From Gammaproteobacteria bacterium (lineage in GTDB: Bacteria; Pseudomonadota; Gammaproteobacteria; JAADJB01): a stretch of 64,000 bases of DNA. Each line of letters begins with the position of its first letter. The first letter of the stretch is position 1. Below the pieces are notes generated by a model. That model saw only the letters and a program-made list of their open reading frames with translations, was not told the origin of the DNA and ran no database searches. Made by a program: the position numbers and the translations under genes. Location of the stretch: assembly GCA_013151035.1 (NCBI GenBank), contig JAADJB010000041.1, forward strand, positions 3,253 to 67,252. Direction: 5' to 3'. Positions 36,202-47,220 of this stretch are shown here, in pieces.

Positions 36202-38298
36202 ATGAATATAGAAGACTTCCTACAACTCACAGATACACTGCCCGAGGCACTAATCCTTTTTGATATATCAGGGACCATCCTGGCAGCCAATCGCAAAGCT
36301 TCTCGATTTATAGAGGCCTCACCTGAGCAGTTAAAGAATAGGCCCCTTATTGATCTTCTCAATAACTCAGCAACCGGTCTGCAAGACTGCATACGTCTCT
36401 GTAGCCGCAGCCGGGCACCCATCCCTATATCCCTGAAATGGAAACATATCGCATCTGAAAAGCAATCAAACATTCAGTGCCAGGGGTTTTTATTAAAACC
36501 TGCCAGCCCGGAAGAAAAGGCATGGTTGGTGTTGCGTTGCATTATTGGTTATTCCATCACACGTCAGTTTATTGATCTTACTTCTGAGATTAATCGTCAC
36601 AAAAATATCCTGCGCAAGCTGGAACAAAACCGAAAAATCCTTGAACAGGAACGTGAAAAGGCCATAGTAACTTTACATTCTATTGGCGATGCTGTCATCA
36701 CCACAGATGCCCAAGGTAATGTCGAATATCTCAACCCCATTGCGGAACAATTAACCGGATGGAAAAATGACACAGCGGCAGGTCAAACGATTGAGACCGT
36801 ATTCAACATTATCAATGAAGTTACCCGTCAACCCGCACTGCACCCGGTAAGACATTGCCTAACCGAAGGTCGTATTGTTGGTCTGGCTAATCATACCGCT
36901 CTTATATCGCGTAATGGCGATGAATATGTCATTGAGGATTCAGCCGCCCCGATACGCGATCGTTATAAAAACATAATGGGTATTGTCCTTGTCTTCAGGG
37001 ATGTGACCGGGGATCGTCTGGCAAAAAGACAAATGGAATACCTGGTTCAACATGATTCCCTGACTGGTCTGAAAAACCGTTACGTGTTTGAGCAGCAACT
37101 AAAACAAACCGTTAATAGTGCATCGCGTGGCAAGCATAGCGCAGCATTACTCTATATTGATCTCGATCAGTTCAAAATAATAAATGATACCGCAGGTCAT
37201 GCCGCTGGAGATGAATTACTAATAGAAATGGCTCGACGTTTCAACGAACGAACCCGCCAGGGCGACATCCTGGCACGCCTGGGCGGCGATGAATTTGGTG
37301 TCATCCTTGATGACATCAAGGCCAATCAGTTACAGGAGATTGCCGAATCCTATTGCCATGCATTAAAAGGCTTTAAATTTCAATGGCATGGTAACAAATA
37401 TGAGGTTACCTGCAGTATTGGCTGTATTATTATTGACCAGAACATAAGAACACCCGCCGAAGCACTTAGACAATGTGATATTGCCTGCTACGTTGCCAAA
37501 CAAAAAGGTCGTAATTGTAACCACATCTATAGTAAGGAGGATGAGAGCAAGGTTTCTACTCTGGGAGAAATAACGGTTGTCAATGAAATCAAGGCAGCCC
37601 TGGAAGAGAATCGTTTTATCCTCTATTTCCAACCCATCAGGCATCTAGGTGATAGCACGATCGTAATGCATGAAACTTTGCTACGACTGCAACAAAAAGA
37701 TAAAACAATAACAACACCCGGTAACTTCATCCCGGTTGCCGAACGTTATGGACTCATGACACAGGTTGACACCTGGGTCATTACACAAGCCATAGAGCGA
37801 CTAACAGATCAATCTAAAGAGAACCCTATTGATCATCTTACCGTCAACCTTTCTGGCGGGTCTATTGGTGACAATACAATTCTGAAGATCATCAAGTCCT
37901 TTGCCGAGAAAAACCCCTCTGCAGCACAACGCCTGATTATAGAGATAACCGAGACAGCGGCTGTGACACACCTTGATAAGGCCAGTCTATTTATCAAAGA
38001 ACTCCGAAAACTAGGTATTCGTTTTGCCCTCGATGATTTTGGCACCGGTTTTAGTTCCTTTAATTACCTGAAACATCTGCCAGTGGACATCATCAAGATT
38101 GATGGCACCTTTGTCCGTGATATCGCTAACGACCCAGTGGATCTGGCGATGGTGCGTTCCATTAACCATATTGCACATTCCCTGAACAAAACAACCATTG
38201 CCGAGTTTGTCGAAAACCAGGACATACTGGATGCTCTGGAATCAATCGGCATCGATATGGTGCAGGGTTATTTTATCGGCATGCCCGAACCACTATAA
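36202..38298 (+). CDS. PAS-GGDEF-EAL c-di-GMP enzyme (soluble)
   Basis: A 698-residue cytoplasmic protein with no membrane helix. It has a first PAS-like domain (about 8-110), a coiled-coil linker, a second PAS domain (about 153-270; [20 protein letters not shown]), a GGDEF domain with intact RLGGDEF and RQGD inhibitory site, and an EAL domain. The signature reads HETLLRL in place of EAL; the catalytic Glu is kept, along with [31 protein letters not shown] and AEFVEN. Both activities are possible. It is the last gene of the PilZ-MetOD1 cassette and overlaps the convergent uvrB by 6 nt. Confidence 0.92.
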   Translation: MNIEDFLQLTDTLPEALILFDISGTILAANRKASRFIEASPEQLKNRPLIDLLNNSATGLQDCIRLCSRSRAPIPISLKWKHIASEKQSNIQCQGFLLKPASPEEKAWLVLRCIIGYSITRQFIDLTSEINRHKNILRKLEQNRKILEQEREKAIVTLHSIGDAVITTDAQGNVEYLNPIAEQLTGWKNDTAAGQTIETVFNIINEVTRQPALHPVRHCLTEGRIVGLANHTALISRNGDEYVIEDSAAPIRDRYKNIMGIVLVFRDVTGDRLAKRQMEYLVQHDSLTGLKNRYVFEQQLKQTVNSASRGKHSAALLYIDLDQFKIINDTAGHAAGDELLIEMARRFNERTRQGDILARLGGDEFGVILDDIKANQLQEIAESYCHALKGFKFQWHGNKYEVTCSIGCIIIDQNIRTPAEALRQCDIACYVAKQKGRNCNHIYSKEDESKVSTLGEITVVNEIKAALEENRFILYFQPIRHLGDSTIVMHETLLRLQQKDKTITTPGNFIPVAERYGLMTQVDTWVITQAIERLTDQSKENPIDHLTVNLSGGSIGDNTILKIIKSFAEKNPSAAQRLIIEITETAAVTHLDKASLFIKELRKLGIRFALDDFGTGFSSFNYLKHLPVDIIKIDGTFVRDIANDPVDLAMVRSINHIAHSLNKTTIAEFVENQDILDALESIGIDMVQGYFIGMPEPL

Positions 38299-40299
38299 GG
38301 TCAATTCCAGTTCACGAATATGATGAATCTGATCCCGTAAGCGGGCGGCATCTTCAAATGCCAGATTACTGGCATGATCATGCATCTGCTTCTCCAGCAT
38401 CTTGATCTTCTGTTGAATCTGTTGCGGTGACATCCGCGCATATTCAATCTGTTCTTCAGCAATCCTGGCAAACTGTTTAGCACTCTGCCTTGAGCCACCA
38501 CCAACAACCTGTAACATATCATCAATCGATTTATTAATGGTCTGTGGTGTAATCCCGTGCTTTTTATTATGCGCCGTCTGTTTGACACGGCGGCGATCGG
38601 TCTCATCCATCGCCCTGCGCATTGACCCTGTAATCTTGTTACCATAAAGAATGGCCTTGCCATGCAGATTACGTGCTGCCCTGCCAATGGTTTGTATCAG
38701 AGAACGATCCGAACGCAGGAAGCCTTCCTTATCGGCATCAAAGATTGCCACCAGTGATACCTCGGGCATATCCAAGCCTTCTCTGAGCAGGTTAATCCCA
38801 ACCAACACATCAAACTTACCCAGACGTAGATCACGGATAATCTCTACTCGCTCAACAGTATCAATATCAGAATGAAGATAACGCACACGAATACCATGCT
38901 CACTCAGATAATCGGTAAGATCCTCAGACATGCGTTTGGTCAGGGTGGTAATCAGAACACGTTCATTATCAGCAACCCGGCTATGAATCTCTGACATCAC
39001 GTCATCGACCTGGCTATCAGCAGGACGCACCTCAATGGCGGGATCAATCAGACCCGTTGGCCTAACAACCTGCTCCACCACCCGCCCGGAATGTTCATGC
39101 TCATAGCGCCCCGGAGTGGCAGAGACATAAATGCACTGAGGTGCCAGACGGGTAAATTCATCAAAGCGCATGGGACGATTATCTAATGCCGAAGGCAGAC
39201 GAAAACCGTATTCGACCAAATTCATCTTACGCGAATAATCTCCCTTATACATACCCCCAAGTTGCGGCACGGTGACATGTGACTCATCAATCACCAACAG
39301 AGCATTCTCCGGCAGATAATCAAACAAGGTCGGGGGGGCCTCCCCTGCCGCACGACCAGACAGGTAACGGGAGTAATTCTCAATGCCATTACAATAGCCT
39401 AGCTCCAGCATCATTTCCATATCAAACAAGGTACGCTGTTCCAGGCGTTGAGCCTCCACCAGCTTATCCATATCACGCAGTTGTTGTAGTCGCTCCTTGA
39501 GCTCATCACGGATATAATCAACCGCCTTTAACACCTTCTCTCTGGGGGTGACATAGTGGCTCTTGGGATAGATTGTGATGCGAGGGATGCGGCGCAAGAC
39601 CTCACCGGTCAAGGGATCAAACCAGGATAGGCCTTCAATTTCGTCATCAAATAGCTCAACCCGTAGCGCCTCATTTTCAGAGTCAGCTGGAAAGATATCC
39701 AGGATTTCACCGCGTACCCGATAGGTGCCACGTTGCAAATCAGTATCATTACGGGTGTATTGTAGCTCCGCCAGGCGCCGCAGAATCTTGCGTTGATCCA
39801 CCTGCTCGCCCTGAACCAGGTGCAACACCATACTCAGATAGGAGCGGGGGTCACCCAGACCATAGATAGCCGAGACCGTAGCAACAATGATTGCATCCTT
39901 ACGTTCCAGCAGGGACTTGGTTGCCGATAATCGCATCTGTTCAATATGTTCATTAATCGAAGCATCTTTCTCAATATAGGTATCCGAGGAAGGGACATAG
40001 GCCTCAGGCTGATAATAGTCATAATAAGAAACAAAATATTCCACTGCATTATGTGGAAAAAAGGACTTCATCTCACCATAGAGCTGTGCTGCCAGGGTCT
40101 TGTTTGGTGCCAGCACCAGGGTCGGACGTTGCACATGGTTAATCACATGCGCAATCGAAAAGGTCTTGCCTGATCCGGTCACGCCCAATAAGGTCTGATG
40201 CGCCAAACCCGCTTCCAGGCCCTCAATCAAACCTTTAATTGCAACAGGCTGATCACCTGCCGGTGTCATTGATGTATCAATTTGAAATAACTTGCTCAT
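38293..40299 (-). CDS. uvrB: Excinuclease ABC subunit B
   Basis: A 668-residue damage-recognition helicase of nucleotide excision repair. It has Walker [13 protein letters not shown] near residue 40, the beta-hairpin region [21 protein letters not shown], motif [11 protein letters not shown] and a C-terminal UVR motif with [20 protein letters not shown]. The length and order are standard. It is a single-gene unit; the aminotransferase gene diverges from it. Confidence 0.98.
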   Translation of the reverse strand: MSKLFQIDTSMTPAGDQPVAIKGLIEGLEAGLAHQTLLGVTGSGKTFSIAHVINHVQRPTLVLAPNKTLAAQLYGEMKSFFPHNAVEYFVSYYDYYQPEAYVPSSDTYIEKDASINEHIEQMRLSATKSLLERKDAIIVATVSAIYGLGDPRSYLSMVLHLVQGEQVDQRKILRRLAELQYTRNDTDLQRGTYRVRGEILDIFPADSENEALRVELFDDEIEGLSWFDPLTGEVLRRIPRITIYPKSHYVTPREKVLKAVDYIRDELKERLQQLRDMDKLVEAQRLEQRTLFDMEMMLELGYCNGIENYSRYLSGRAAGEAPPTLFDYLPENALLVIDESHVTVPQLGGMYKGDYSRKMNLVEYGFRLPSALDNRPMRFDEFTRLAPQCIYVSATPGRYEHEHSGRVVEQVVRPTGLIDPAIEVRPADSQVDDVMSEIHSRVADNERVLITTLTKRMSEDLTDYLSEHGIRVRYLHSDIDTVERVEIIRDLRLGKFDVLVGINLLREGLDMPEVSLVAIFDADKEGFLRSDRSLIQTIGRAARNLHGKAILYGNKITGSMRRAMDETDRRRVKQTAHNKKHGITPQTINKSIDDMLQVVGGGSRQSAKQFARIAEEQIEYARMSPQQIQQKIKMLEKQMHDHASNLAFEDAARLRDQIHHIRELELTL

Positions 40300-40401
40300 T
40301 TATAAACACTGTAATTAATTATAAAAAATGATTCTGCAATCAATAAAATTCAAGTATTATTGATTGCAATAAAACCGATTCTCAAAAACAGGGCATATTA
40401 C

Positions 40402-41601
40402 TTGAAAAACCTACCCTTATCCGGACGTGTACAACGCATCAAACCCTCCCCTACCCTGGCTATTACAGCACGCGCTGCTGAATTACGCGCTGCTGGACAA
40501 GATGTTATTGGTCTTGGTGCTGGAGAACCCGATTTTGATACCCCTGACCATATCAAGGCAGCAGCAATACAGGCTATCAATGATGGCTTCACCAAATATA
40601 CCGCAGTGGATGGAACCGCCTCACTCAAGCAGGCCATTATAACCAAATTCAGCCAGGATAATGGCCTTCAATACACCCCGCAACAGATTCTGGTCTCCTG
40701 TGGTGGTAAACAAAGCTTTTATAACCTGGTACAGGCCCTGTTAAACCCCGGCGATGAAGTCATCATCCCCGCACCCTACTGGGTATCCTATCCTGATATG
40801 GTGCGTCTTGCCGATGGTGAGGCCGTTATTCTACTCGCTGGAATCGAGCAAGACTTCAAGATCAGCCCACAACAACTTGAGGCCTCGATTACCGACCAGA
40901 CTCGCCTGTTTGTCATCAACAGTCCATCTAATCCCAGCGGTGTTGCCTATCGCCGGAGTGAGCTTGAAGCCCTGGGCGAGGTACTACGCCGTTACCCCAA
41001 AGTGCTGATTGCCAGCGATGACATGTATGAACATATCTGGTGGAAGGATGAACCCTTTAGTAACATACTGAATGCCTGCCCCGACCTGTATGACCGCACC
41101 ATCGTCATGAATGGTGTCTCCAAGGTCTATGCCATGACCGGCTGGCGTATTGGCTACGCAGGCGGCCCTGCCACGCTTATTCAGGCAATGAAAAAGGTAC
41201 AGTCACAAAGCACTTCCAATCCAGCCTCAATCTCACAGGTTGCCGCTCAGGCAGCACTCGAAGGCGATCAATCCTGTGTCCAGGTAATGTGCAAGGCCTT
41301 TAAGCAACGTCATGATTATGTCCTCAAGGCATTAAACAAGATGGAAGGCGTTCATTGCCTACCCAGTGATGGCACCTTTTATGCCTTCCCGGATATGAAT
41401 CCATTAATTGAACAACTCGATGGCATCAGCAATGACGTCGATCTGGCTGAGGCCATACTCAATGATGTCGGTGTCGCACTGGTGCCGGGATCAGCATTTG
41501 GCAGTAATGGGCACATGCGTCTGTCCTTTGCCACCTCATTAGAGGCTCTACAGGATGCCTTACAACGAATTAATCGCTTTATCGAACAGCGATCGAGATA
41601 A
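40402..41601 (+). CDS. aspC: PLP-dependent aspartate-type aminotransferase
   Basis: A class I aminotransferase of about 399 residues (subgroup I-gamma/Ib, like the thermostable aspartate aminotransferases). It has RVQRIKPSPTLAITARAAEL, VIGLGAGEPDFDTPDHIKAA, SPSNPSGVAYRRSELEAL, SDDMYEHIWW and the PLP lysine region MNGVSKVYAMTGWRIGYAGG. No ATG precedes the conserved start; TTG 40402, preceded by CAGGG, gives the usual N-terminus, while TTG 40360 would add 14 residues. It probably transfers amino groups between aspartate and 2-oxoglutarate; substrate breadth is unknown. Confidence 0.88.
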   Translation: MKNLPLSGRVQRIKPSPTLAITARAAELRAAGQDVIGLGAGEPDFDTPDHIKAAAIQAINDGFTKYTAVDGTASLKQAIITKFSQDNGLQYTPQQILVSCGGKQSFYNLVQALLNPGDEVIIPAPYWVSYPDMVRLADGEAVILLAGIEQDFKISPQQLEASITDQTRLFVINSPSNPSGVAYRRSELEALGEVLRRYPKVLIASDDMYEHIWWKDEPFSNILNACPDLYDRTIVMNGVSKVYAMTGWRIGYAGGPATLIQAMKKVQSQSTSNPASISQVAAQAALEGDQSCVQVMCKAFKQRHDYVLKALNKMEGVHCLPSDGTFYAFPDMNPLIEQLDGISNDVDLAEAILNDVGVALVPGSAFGSNGHMRLSFATSLEALQDALQRINRFIEQRSR

Positions 41602-41643
41602 ATAGTATTCAGGGAACACACAAAGACTCAGGGAGGAGTCAAT

Positions 41644-42189
41644 ATGCCACATCATCAACACCATCAACGGGCTGTCAGCCTGATTGAGCTATTAATCACC
41701 ATTATCATCCTTGCTATCCTCACTGGTTGGGGCGCTAGTAGCTACACTCAAATTCTACATAACACCCGTATGCGTACCAGCGTTGCAGACTTTCATAGCA
41801 GCCTGCAATACGCCCGGAGTAGCGCGATACGACTGGCATCCTATGTCATCCTCTGCCCTAGCCGGGATCAACAATATTGCAACAATACCAGTGACTGGAG
41901 CAACGGCTGGATTGTGTTCCATGACCTCAACTACAATCGAATACGCGAGACCGATGAAGATATATTACATACCGATAACGCCCTGCCCGAAAACATCTTC
42001 ATGCGTTCCAGTAGCGGCCGAAAACGCATACGCTTTCGCCCCTCAGGCATGAGCTATGGTGCCAACAGCTCCTTTACCTTTTGTGATCGTTCATTACAAA
42101 CTGAACCACGCGTGATCTGCCTGTCTAATAGCGGCCGCGCACGTATCACCGATAAACGCTGTAATGGGGCAAAGATTGGATGTCCCTGA
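41644..42189 (+). CDS. GspH/FimT-type pseudopilin
   Basis: A 181-residue minor pilin-like protein. The type III signal reads QRAVSLIELLITIIILAILT: a short basic leader, then the methylated-helix motif with Glu at position 5 of the mature chain; the cleavage residue before VSLIELL is Ala where Gly is usual. The C-terminal domain is rich in Arg, Ser and Asn with four cysteines, typical of GspH/FimT proteins that bind DNA or start pilus assembly. A ribosome site (GGAGG) precedes ATG 41644. It stands alone, without other pilin genes nearby. Confidence 0.87.
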   Translation: MPHHQHHQRAVSLIELLITIIILAILTGWGASSYTQILHNTRMRTSVADFHSSLQYARSSAIRLASYVILCPSRDQQYCNNTSDWSNGWIVFHDLNYNRIRETDEDILHTDNALPENIFMRSSSGRKRIRFRPSGMSYGANSSFTFCDRSLQTEPRVICLSNSGRARITDKRCNGAKIGCP

Positions 42190-42261
42190 TGAAACTGAGG
42201 TACAGATAAGGATTAATTTTAAAAAATTATGATTTAGTCATCAATTTACCACCTAAATCTA

Positions 42262-42290
42262 TTGCCGATAACGCCATAATCCAGTATTAT
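42262..42290 (+). promoter_or_regulatory. Sigma-70 promoter of tRNA-Asn
   Basis: TTGCCG (42262-42267) and TATTAT (42285-42290) are separated by exactly 17 nt. A GC-rich discriminator (CTCGACCTCG) follows, as in stringently controlled stable-RNA promoters. The expected start is about 15 nt before the tRNA. Confidence 0.7.
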
Positions 42291-42312
42291 CTCGACCTCG
42301 CAAGAGCGCAAT

Positions 42313-42388
42313 TCCCTGATAGCTCAGTTGGTAGAGCAAATGACTGTTAATCATTGGGTCCGTGGTTCGAGTCCACGTCAGGGAGCCA
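42313..42388 (+). tRNA. tRNA-Asn (anticodon GTT)
   Basis: A complete 76-nt cloverleaf. Acceptor stem TCCCTGA pairs with TCAGGGA, followed by discriminator G and encoded CCA. The D-loop has AGCTCAGTTGGTAGAGCA, the anticodon loop has CTGTTAA with GTT, and the T-arm has GGTTCGAGTCC. No integrated element adjoins its 3' end. Confidence 0.97.
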
Positions 42389-42396
42389 TACAAAAC

Positions 42397-42425
42397 AAAG
42401 GCTTAGCATTTCGCTAGGCCTTTTC
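42397..42425 (+). terminator. Terminator of tRNA-Asn
   Basis: AAAGGCTTAGC (42397-42407) pairs with GCTAGGCCTTT (42413-42423), with one wobble pair and a 5-nt loop, then T residues. Confidence 0.85.
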
Positions 42426-42532
42426 TAATGGTACCACTGTTAGAATTGCCACTTTGAGTATAGGCTTATAAATTAAAGTGTCAGGATGATTCAGCAGGTA
42501 ACATCTTGGCATTTACCCATTGGATACTTTTA

Positions 42533-43159
42533 TTAGCTTGCAGTTGGAGAAAGTATAATAGCGGCATTTAAACCATCCACAAGCATTTGCACTCCTATTA
42601 CCGTTAAAATAAGCCCCATTAAGCGAGTAATTATTCCAAGCCCACTCTCACCTACTGCAGAGAGTATTTTCGAGCTAAATATAAAACAAAAAAAGGTGAT
42701 AACACATAACACCGCAAATGAAAAAATTGTAACGACAACTTCCATCCACCCTCCAGTCGCCGAATAATTCATAGCCGTTGCTATCGTTCCCGGCCCCGCA
42801 AGCAAAGGAACGGCCAAAGGCGAGACCGCTATATTGGCATCAGATCCATCTTCAACCGTATGTAACTTTGAGTTTGTACCCTTAAGCATATGGTATCCGA
42901 TAAGAAACACCAGGACACCTCCAGCGATTCGTAGTGCGGGAAGGGTTATTCCAAACAGATGAAAAATCAACTTCCCTAAAACTGCAAATAGTAAAATAAC
43001 CACGAAAGTTATAATTAGAGCCTTTATTGCAATTTTTCGCTGCTCGCTTTTATTTCTGTCACCCACCAATCCAAGGAAGACCGTTGTGTTTGCAATTGGA
43101 TTCATAATTGCAAAAAAGGCCATAAAAACCGATATAACATGCCCTAATAATGGGTTCAT
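42533..43159 (-). CDS. MarC family (NAAT) membrane protein
   Basis: A 208-residue protein with six membrane helices, typical of MarC/UPF0056. Landmarks are AFFAIMNPIANTTVFLGLVG near the N-terminus, GGVLVFLIGYHML and the signature AVPLLAGPGTIATAM around residues 115-130, with a final helix GLILTVIGVQMLVDGL. The transport substrate of this family is not settled. It is transcribed toward the tRNA gene as a single unit and lies 49 nt downstream of mtnA on the same strand, so it could be read through from mtnA. Confidence 0.9.
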   Translation of the reverse strand: MNPLLGHVISVFMAFFAIMNPIANTTVFLGLVGDRNKSEQRKIAIKALIITFVVILLFAVLGKLIFHLFGITLPALRIAGGVLVFLIGYHMLKGTNSKLHTVEDGSDANIAVSPLAVPLLAGPGTIATAMNYSATGGWMEVVVTIFSFAVLCVITFFCFIFSSKILSAVGESGLGIITRLMGLILTVIGVQMLVDGLNAAIILSPTAS

Positions 43160-43208
43160 CTTGCCCTCACTTTCATTATTCTATCCCATCTTAACCCCAC
43201 TACATTGA

Positions 43209-44252
43209 TCAGGATAACATCAATGCCTTCATCTTCTCCGCATCGGGTCGTTCCACCACTCCCTTCTCGGTCACGATCACATCCACCAGGGTAGCCGGGG
43301 TCATATCAAAGGCAGGGTTCCATGCCTCAGCCCCGGTAGCGGCAATCACTTGTCCAGCGGCCTGTAACACTTCATCGGATGCCCGTTGCTCAATGGGGAT
43401 CTCATCGCCATGCGGTAAGCTCATATCAATCGTTGAGGTTGGTGCCACCACCATAAACTTTACCCCATGATGACGTGCCAGGATCGCCAGGGAATAGGTG
43501 CCGATCTTGTTGGCCACATCACCATTACCGGCAATGCGATCCGAACCGACAACTATCCATTGAACTTTACTCTGCCGCATCAGATGCGCGGCAGCACTAT
43601 CTGCTAACAGGGTTACCGGGATACGCTCATGCACCATCTCCCAGGCGGTCAATCGAGCCCCTTGTAACCAGGGTCGGGTCTCATCCGCATAGACCCGTTG
43701 TAAACCACCCCGCTCCCAGGCCGCTCGAATCACACCCAGGGCAGTACCATACCCTCCCGTTGCCAGTGCTCCGGCATTACAGTGCGTTAATACTGCAGAA
43801 CTATCACCCAGCACATCAGCACCCAATTGTCCCATGCGATAATTAGCCTCAATATCCTCATCATGAATCGCTTGTGCCTCAGCCAATAAAACAGGCACAG
43901 GATTGCCCCCGATGGCATCAAATAAAGCCGACATACGTTTAATTGCCCAGAATAGATTCACCGCCGTTGGCCTGGACTGTGATAACAGCTTAAGATCATC
44001 CTCGACCCATTGCCGCCAACAAGAGGGATCTTGCTCATAACGCACACGCGCCGCAATCACCACCCCGAAGGCAGCGGTAATACCAATCGCCGGTGCACCA
44101 CGCACCACCATGTCACGAATCGCATTCGTCACCGCAGTAAGCGTCGTCAACGTCAGCCATTCCTCAGACTGCGGCAGGCGTCGCTGATCCAGCAGATGCA
44201 GCGCATCGTCCTTCCAGATTATCGGTCGAATGGTGTCATACGCCTGCTTCAT
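43209..44252 (-). CDS. mtnA: S-methyl-5-thioribose-1-phosphate isomerase
   Basis: A 347-residue enzyme of the methionine salvage pathway, converting methylthioribose-1-phosphate to methylthioribulose-1-phosphate. Family motifs are [37 protein letters not shown] with the active-site Cys, [40 protein letters not shown] and a terminal [20 protein letters not shown]. It is divergent from mtaD, which handles the same metabolite, with 287 nt between them. That gap holds an imperfect Family 2 palindrome and repeat debris. Confidence 0.95.
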   Translation of the reverse strand: MKQAYDTIRPIIWKDDALHLLDQRRLPQSEEWLTLTTLTAVTNAIRDMVVRGAPAIGITAAFGVVIAARVRYEQDPSCWRQWVEDDLKLLSQSRPTAVNLFWAIKRMSALFDAIGGNPVPVLLAEAQAIHDEDIEANYRMGQLGADVLGDSSAVLTHCNAGALATGGYGTALGVIRAAWERGGLQRVYADETRPWLQGARLTAWEMVHERIPVTLLADSAAAHLMRQSKVQWIVVGSDRIAGNGDVANKIGTYSLAILARHHGVKFMVVAPTSTIDMSLPHGDEIPIEQRASDEVLQAAGQVIAATGAEAWNPAFDMTPATLVDVIVTEKGVVERPDAEKMKALMLS

Positions 44253-44360
44253 ATATACCGTACCTTTTGTGCATTATCTGTAGGTTGATGGACTTATGGG
44301 GACAGTATACCTATTCCCCTTTTACGAGCACGTTCGGTTGAGGTTCGTGGAACTCTTCGA

Positions 44361-44393
44361 GGGGACACAGCAGATAAAGCCTGCTATGTCCCC
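44361..44393. repeat. Decayed Family 2 palindrome in the mtnA/mtaD gap
   Basis: GGGGACACAGCAG (44361-44373) and CTGCTATGTCCCC (44381-44393) form a hairpin with one mismatch. Nearby fragments TGGGGACAG (44297) and CGGGGACATAAC (about 44442) look like further remnants. Nothing else in 44253-44539 could be identified beyond AT-rich sequence before mtaD. Confidence 0.65.
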
Positions 44394-44539
44394 GGCCTGT
44401 GCCAGCCTAAAATCATACACCTACCCGCATCACATTGAACCGGGGACATAACTGACCGTACAGACCAATATAATAATGTAGCGCAATATAATAAATTCAA
44501 GTAATCTGATTATCCCTTATTCATCGAATACATACCACT

Positions 44540-45850
44540 ATGCAAGTCAACACACTGATTCACGCACGCTGGATTATCCCGGTTGAACCGGATGACCGAG
44601 TACTGGAACACCATAGCCTAGCCATCAAGGACGGACGTATTGTCGCCATCATCCCAAGTCAGGAGGCACGCGAACAATACCAGGCCGACACCACTATTGA
44701 ACTCAACGATCACGCCCTGATCCCTGGCCTGATCAATGCCCACACCCATGCTGCAATGAACCTGTTGCGCGGTCTCGCCGATGACCTGCCACTGATGGAC
44801 TGGTTAAATAAGCATATCTGGCCAGCCGAATCGCGCTGGGTTAATGAGGAGTTTGTACTTGATGGCAGTGAGCTAGCCATTGCCGAGATGTTACGCAGTG
44901 GCACCACCTGCTTTAATGACATGTACTTCTTCCCCAATATCACTGCACGGGTAGCGGCACAGGCGGGTATCCGCGCTATGGTCGGTCTGATCGTACTGGA
45001 TTTCCCGACAATATGGGCAGAGGATGCCGACCAGTACATTGAAAAAGGTTTACAGGTGTTTGACCAATATAAGGATGACAACCTGATCCATACCGCCTTC
45101 GCACCCCATGCACCCTATACTGTATCCGACCAACCACTGCAACGCATCCAGACCCTGGCCGATGAACTCAATATCCCGTTACATATACACCTGCATGAGA
45201 CCATTAGCGAGATACAACATTCACTGGAACATTACCAGCAACGACCACTCGCTCGATTACAACAACTGGGATTAGTTTCACCACAGTTGATCGCGGTACA
45301 CATGACCCAGCTTGAAGAGGATGAAATCACCTTAATGACTGATTATCAGGCTCACGTTGTTCACTGCCCAGAGTCCAACCTTAAACTCGCCAGTGGATTC
45401 TGTCCGTTACAAAAATTAATCAAGGCCGGGGTCAATGTGGCATTAGGAACCGATGGTGCTGCCAGCAACAATGACCTCGATATGCTTTCCGAGATGCGTA
45501 GTGCTGCACTATTGGCCAAGGGCGTTGCCAACGATGCCAGTGCGGTACCCGCCCATCAGGCCCTGCGCATGGCAACCATCAATGGTGCCCGCGCACTGGG
45601 GCTGGATCAGGAGATTGGTTCATTGGAATGTGGCAAGTGGGCTGATATCACTGCCATTCAACTCGATGATATTGAAACCGGGCCGGTATACAACCCGATA
45701 TCACAGTTGGTCTATGCGGCTAGTCGGGACAAGGTTAGTGATGTCTGGGTCAACGGCAAACACCTGTTAAAAGAACGTCAGCTAACCACTCTGAACAGCG
45801 ATAAAATAATACACAAGGCACGGGCATGGCGTGATAAAATCGCTCAATGA
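44540..45850 (+). CDS. mtaD: 5-methylthioadenosine/S-adenosylhomocysteine deaminase
   Basis: A 436-residue amidohydrolase of the TRZ/ATZ type. It carries the metal-binding [19 protein letters not shown] (HxH), the PHAPYTVSD histidine, HLHETISEI, an HMTQLEEDE segment and [15 protein letters not shown] with the catalytic Asp. It deaminates methylthioadenosine and S-adenosylhomocysteine to the inosine compounds. It overlaps ubiG by 4 nt and heads the mtaD-ubiG-mupP operon; linking SAM-by-product removal with a SAM-dependent methylase is a known arrangement. Confidence 0.92.
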   Translation: MQVNTLIHARWIIPVEPDDRVLEHHSLAIKDGRIVAIIPSQEAREQYQADTTIELNDHALIPGLINAHTHAAMNLLRGLADDLPLMDWLNKHIWPAESRWVNEEFVLDGSELAIAEMLRSGTTCFNDMYFFPNITARVAAQAGIRAMVGLIVLDFPTIWAEDADQYIEKGLQVFDQYKDDNLIHTAFAPHAPYTVSDQPLQRIQTLADELNIPLHIHLHETISEIQHSLEHYQQRPLARLQQLGLVSPQLIAVHMTQLEEDEITLMTDYQAHVVHCPESNLKLASGFCPLQKLIKAGVNVALGTDGAASNNDLDMLSEMRSAALLAKGVANDASAVPAHQALRMATINGARALGLDQEIGSLECGKWADITAIQLDDIETGPVYNPISQLVYAASRDKVSDVWVNGKHLLKERQLTTLNSDKIIHKARAWRDKIAQ

Positions 45851-46560
45851 ACGAACAAACCACGCACAATGTCGACCCGGAAGAAGTCGCCAAGTTTGAG
45901 GCTATGGCCTCACGCTGGTGGGATAAAGAAAGTGAATTCAAACCCCTGCATGACATCAACCCTCTGCGTCTTGATTTTATCGATCAACACGCGAATGGAA
46001 TTGAACATAAAAAAGTCATCGACGTTGGCTGTGGTGGCGGCATCTTGTCTGAATCTATGGCTCTACGCGGTGCCCAGGTCACCGGTATTGACATGGGTAA
46101 GTCACCACTCACCGTAGCGCGTCTGCATCAGATCGAAACCGGGGTTGAGGTCGACTATCAACAAACCACTGCCGAGGCCTTTGCCAGCGATCATCCACAA
46201 CATTTCGACGTCGTCAGTTGTATGGAAATGCTAGAACATGTCCCTGACCCTGCCTCGGTTATCCAGGCCTGTTCACAAATGACAAAACCCGGCGGCAGGA
46301 TATTCTTCTCCACCATTAACCGTAATCCAAAGGCCTATATGCTAGCGATTATTGGTGCCGAATATATCCTCGGTATGCTCCCTAAGGGCACCCATGACTA
46401 CAGCAAATTTATTCAGCCATCTGAACTTGATCGTTGGGCTCGCGAGGCAGGGCTACAACTAGAAAAACTTGCTGGCATGACCTACAACCCGCTTACACGG
46501 GAATACAAGATTGAACACAATGTGGATGTAAACTATCTTGTCTGTTACCGCAAAGACTAA
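45847..46560 (+). CDS. ubiG: Ubiquinone biosynthesis O-methyltransferase
   Basis: A 237-residue SAM-dependent enzyme catalysing both O-methylations of ubiquinone synthesis. Landmarks are [20 protein letters not shown], the SAM site [39 protein letters not shown] and [20 protein letters not shown]. The start overlaps the mtaD stop by 4 nt, and the end overlaps the next gene by 23 nt, so the three genes are tightly coupled. Confidence 0.96.
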   Translation: MNEQTTHNVDPEEVAKFEAMASRWWDKESEFKPLHDINPLRLDFIDQHANGIEHKKVIDVGCGGGILSESMALRGAQVTGIDMGKSPLTVARLHQIETGVEVDYQQTTAEAFASDHPQHFDVVSCMEMLEHVPDPASVIQACSQMTKPGGRIFFSTINRNPKAYMLAIIGAEYILGMLPKGTHDYSKFIQPSELDRWAREAGLQLEKLAGMTYNPLTREYKIEHNVDVNYLVCYRKD

Positions 46561-47218
46561 CATCAAGACCGTTCTGTTCGATCTGGATGGTACCTTGCTT
46601 GATACCGCACCGGATCTCGCCTTCGCCCTCAACCAGTTGCGGGCAGAACGGCAGCTACCTACATTGGCTTTTGACAAAATCCGTCCACTGGTCTCTCACG
46701 GTGGTGCCGCCCTGATCCGGGGTGGTCTTGATATGAATGAGACAGACCCTGAGTTTGAGCCTTGTCGCCAGCGCCTACTGGATATCTACCAGGACAATCT
46801 GATCAATAAAACCCGCTTATTTCAAGATATGGACAAGGTATTAAACGCACTGGAAAACGCGCAAATAAAATGGGGGGTCGTCACCAATAAACCCGCTCGT
46901 TTCACCTTACCTATTATGCGGGGTCTGCAACTCGATAGCCGTGCCAGCAGCATTGTCTGTGGTGACACTCTGAATCGTAACAAACCTCATCCAGATCCGA
47001 TACTACTGGCCTGCCAACAAAGTGATAGTACACATACAGAGTGCGTCTACATTGGTGATGCCCAACGTGATATTGAGGCAGGAAGAAACGCCAATATGCC
47101 TACCCTGGTAGCGTTGTTTGGTTATCTAGATAAAGATGATCAACCGGATACCTGGCAAGCAGATGGCATGTTAAACACCCCATTGGACATCCTTGACTGG
47201 TTACAAATCAAGGCATAA
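46538..47218 (+). CDS. mupP: HAD phosphatase, probably N-acetylmuramic acid 6-phosphate phosphatase MupP
   Basis: A 226-residue HAD-superfamily enzyme of the Gph/MupP type with the nucleophile motif [20 protein letters not shown], motif [10 protein letters not shown] and motif [20 protein letters not shown]. In Pseudomonas the gene between ubiG and yciK is mupP, which acts in peptidoglycan recycling; here the position after ubiG is the same, so MupP is preferred over phosphoglycolate phosphatase. The start is TTG 46538, inside ubiG; no ATG fits before the conserved motif. Confidence 0.8.
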   Translation: MSVTAKTNIKTVLFDLDGTLLDTAPDLAFALNQLRAERQLPTLAFDKIRPLVSHGGAALIRGGLDMNETDPEFEPCRQRLLDIYQDNLINKTRLFQDMDKVLNALENAQIKWGVVTNKPARFTLPIMRGLQLDSRASSIVCGDTLNRNKPHPDPILLACQQSDSTHTECVYIGDAQRDIEAGRNANMPTLVALFGYLDKDDQPDTWQADGMLNTPLDILDWLQIKA

Positions 47219-47220
47219 AT

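Noticed and set aside
42313-42425. Integration site of a mobile element at tRNA-Asn
   Set aside because: The tRNA is followed at once by its terminator and then marC. There is no integrase and no duplicated tRNA end.
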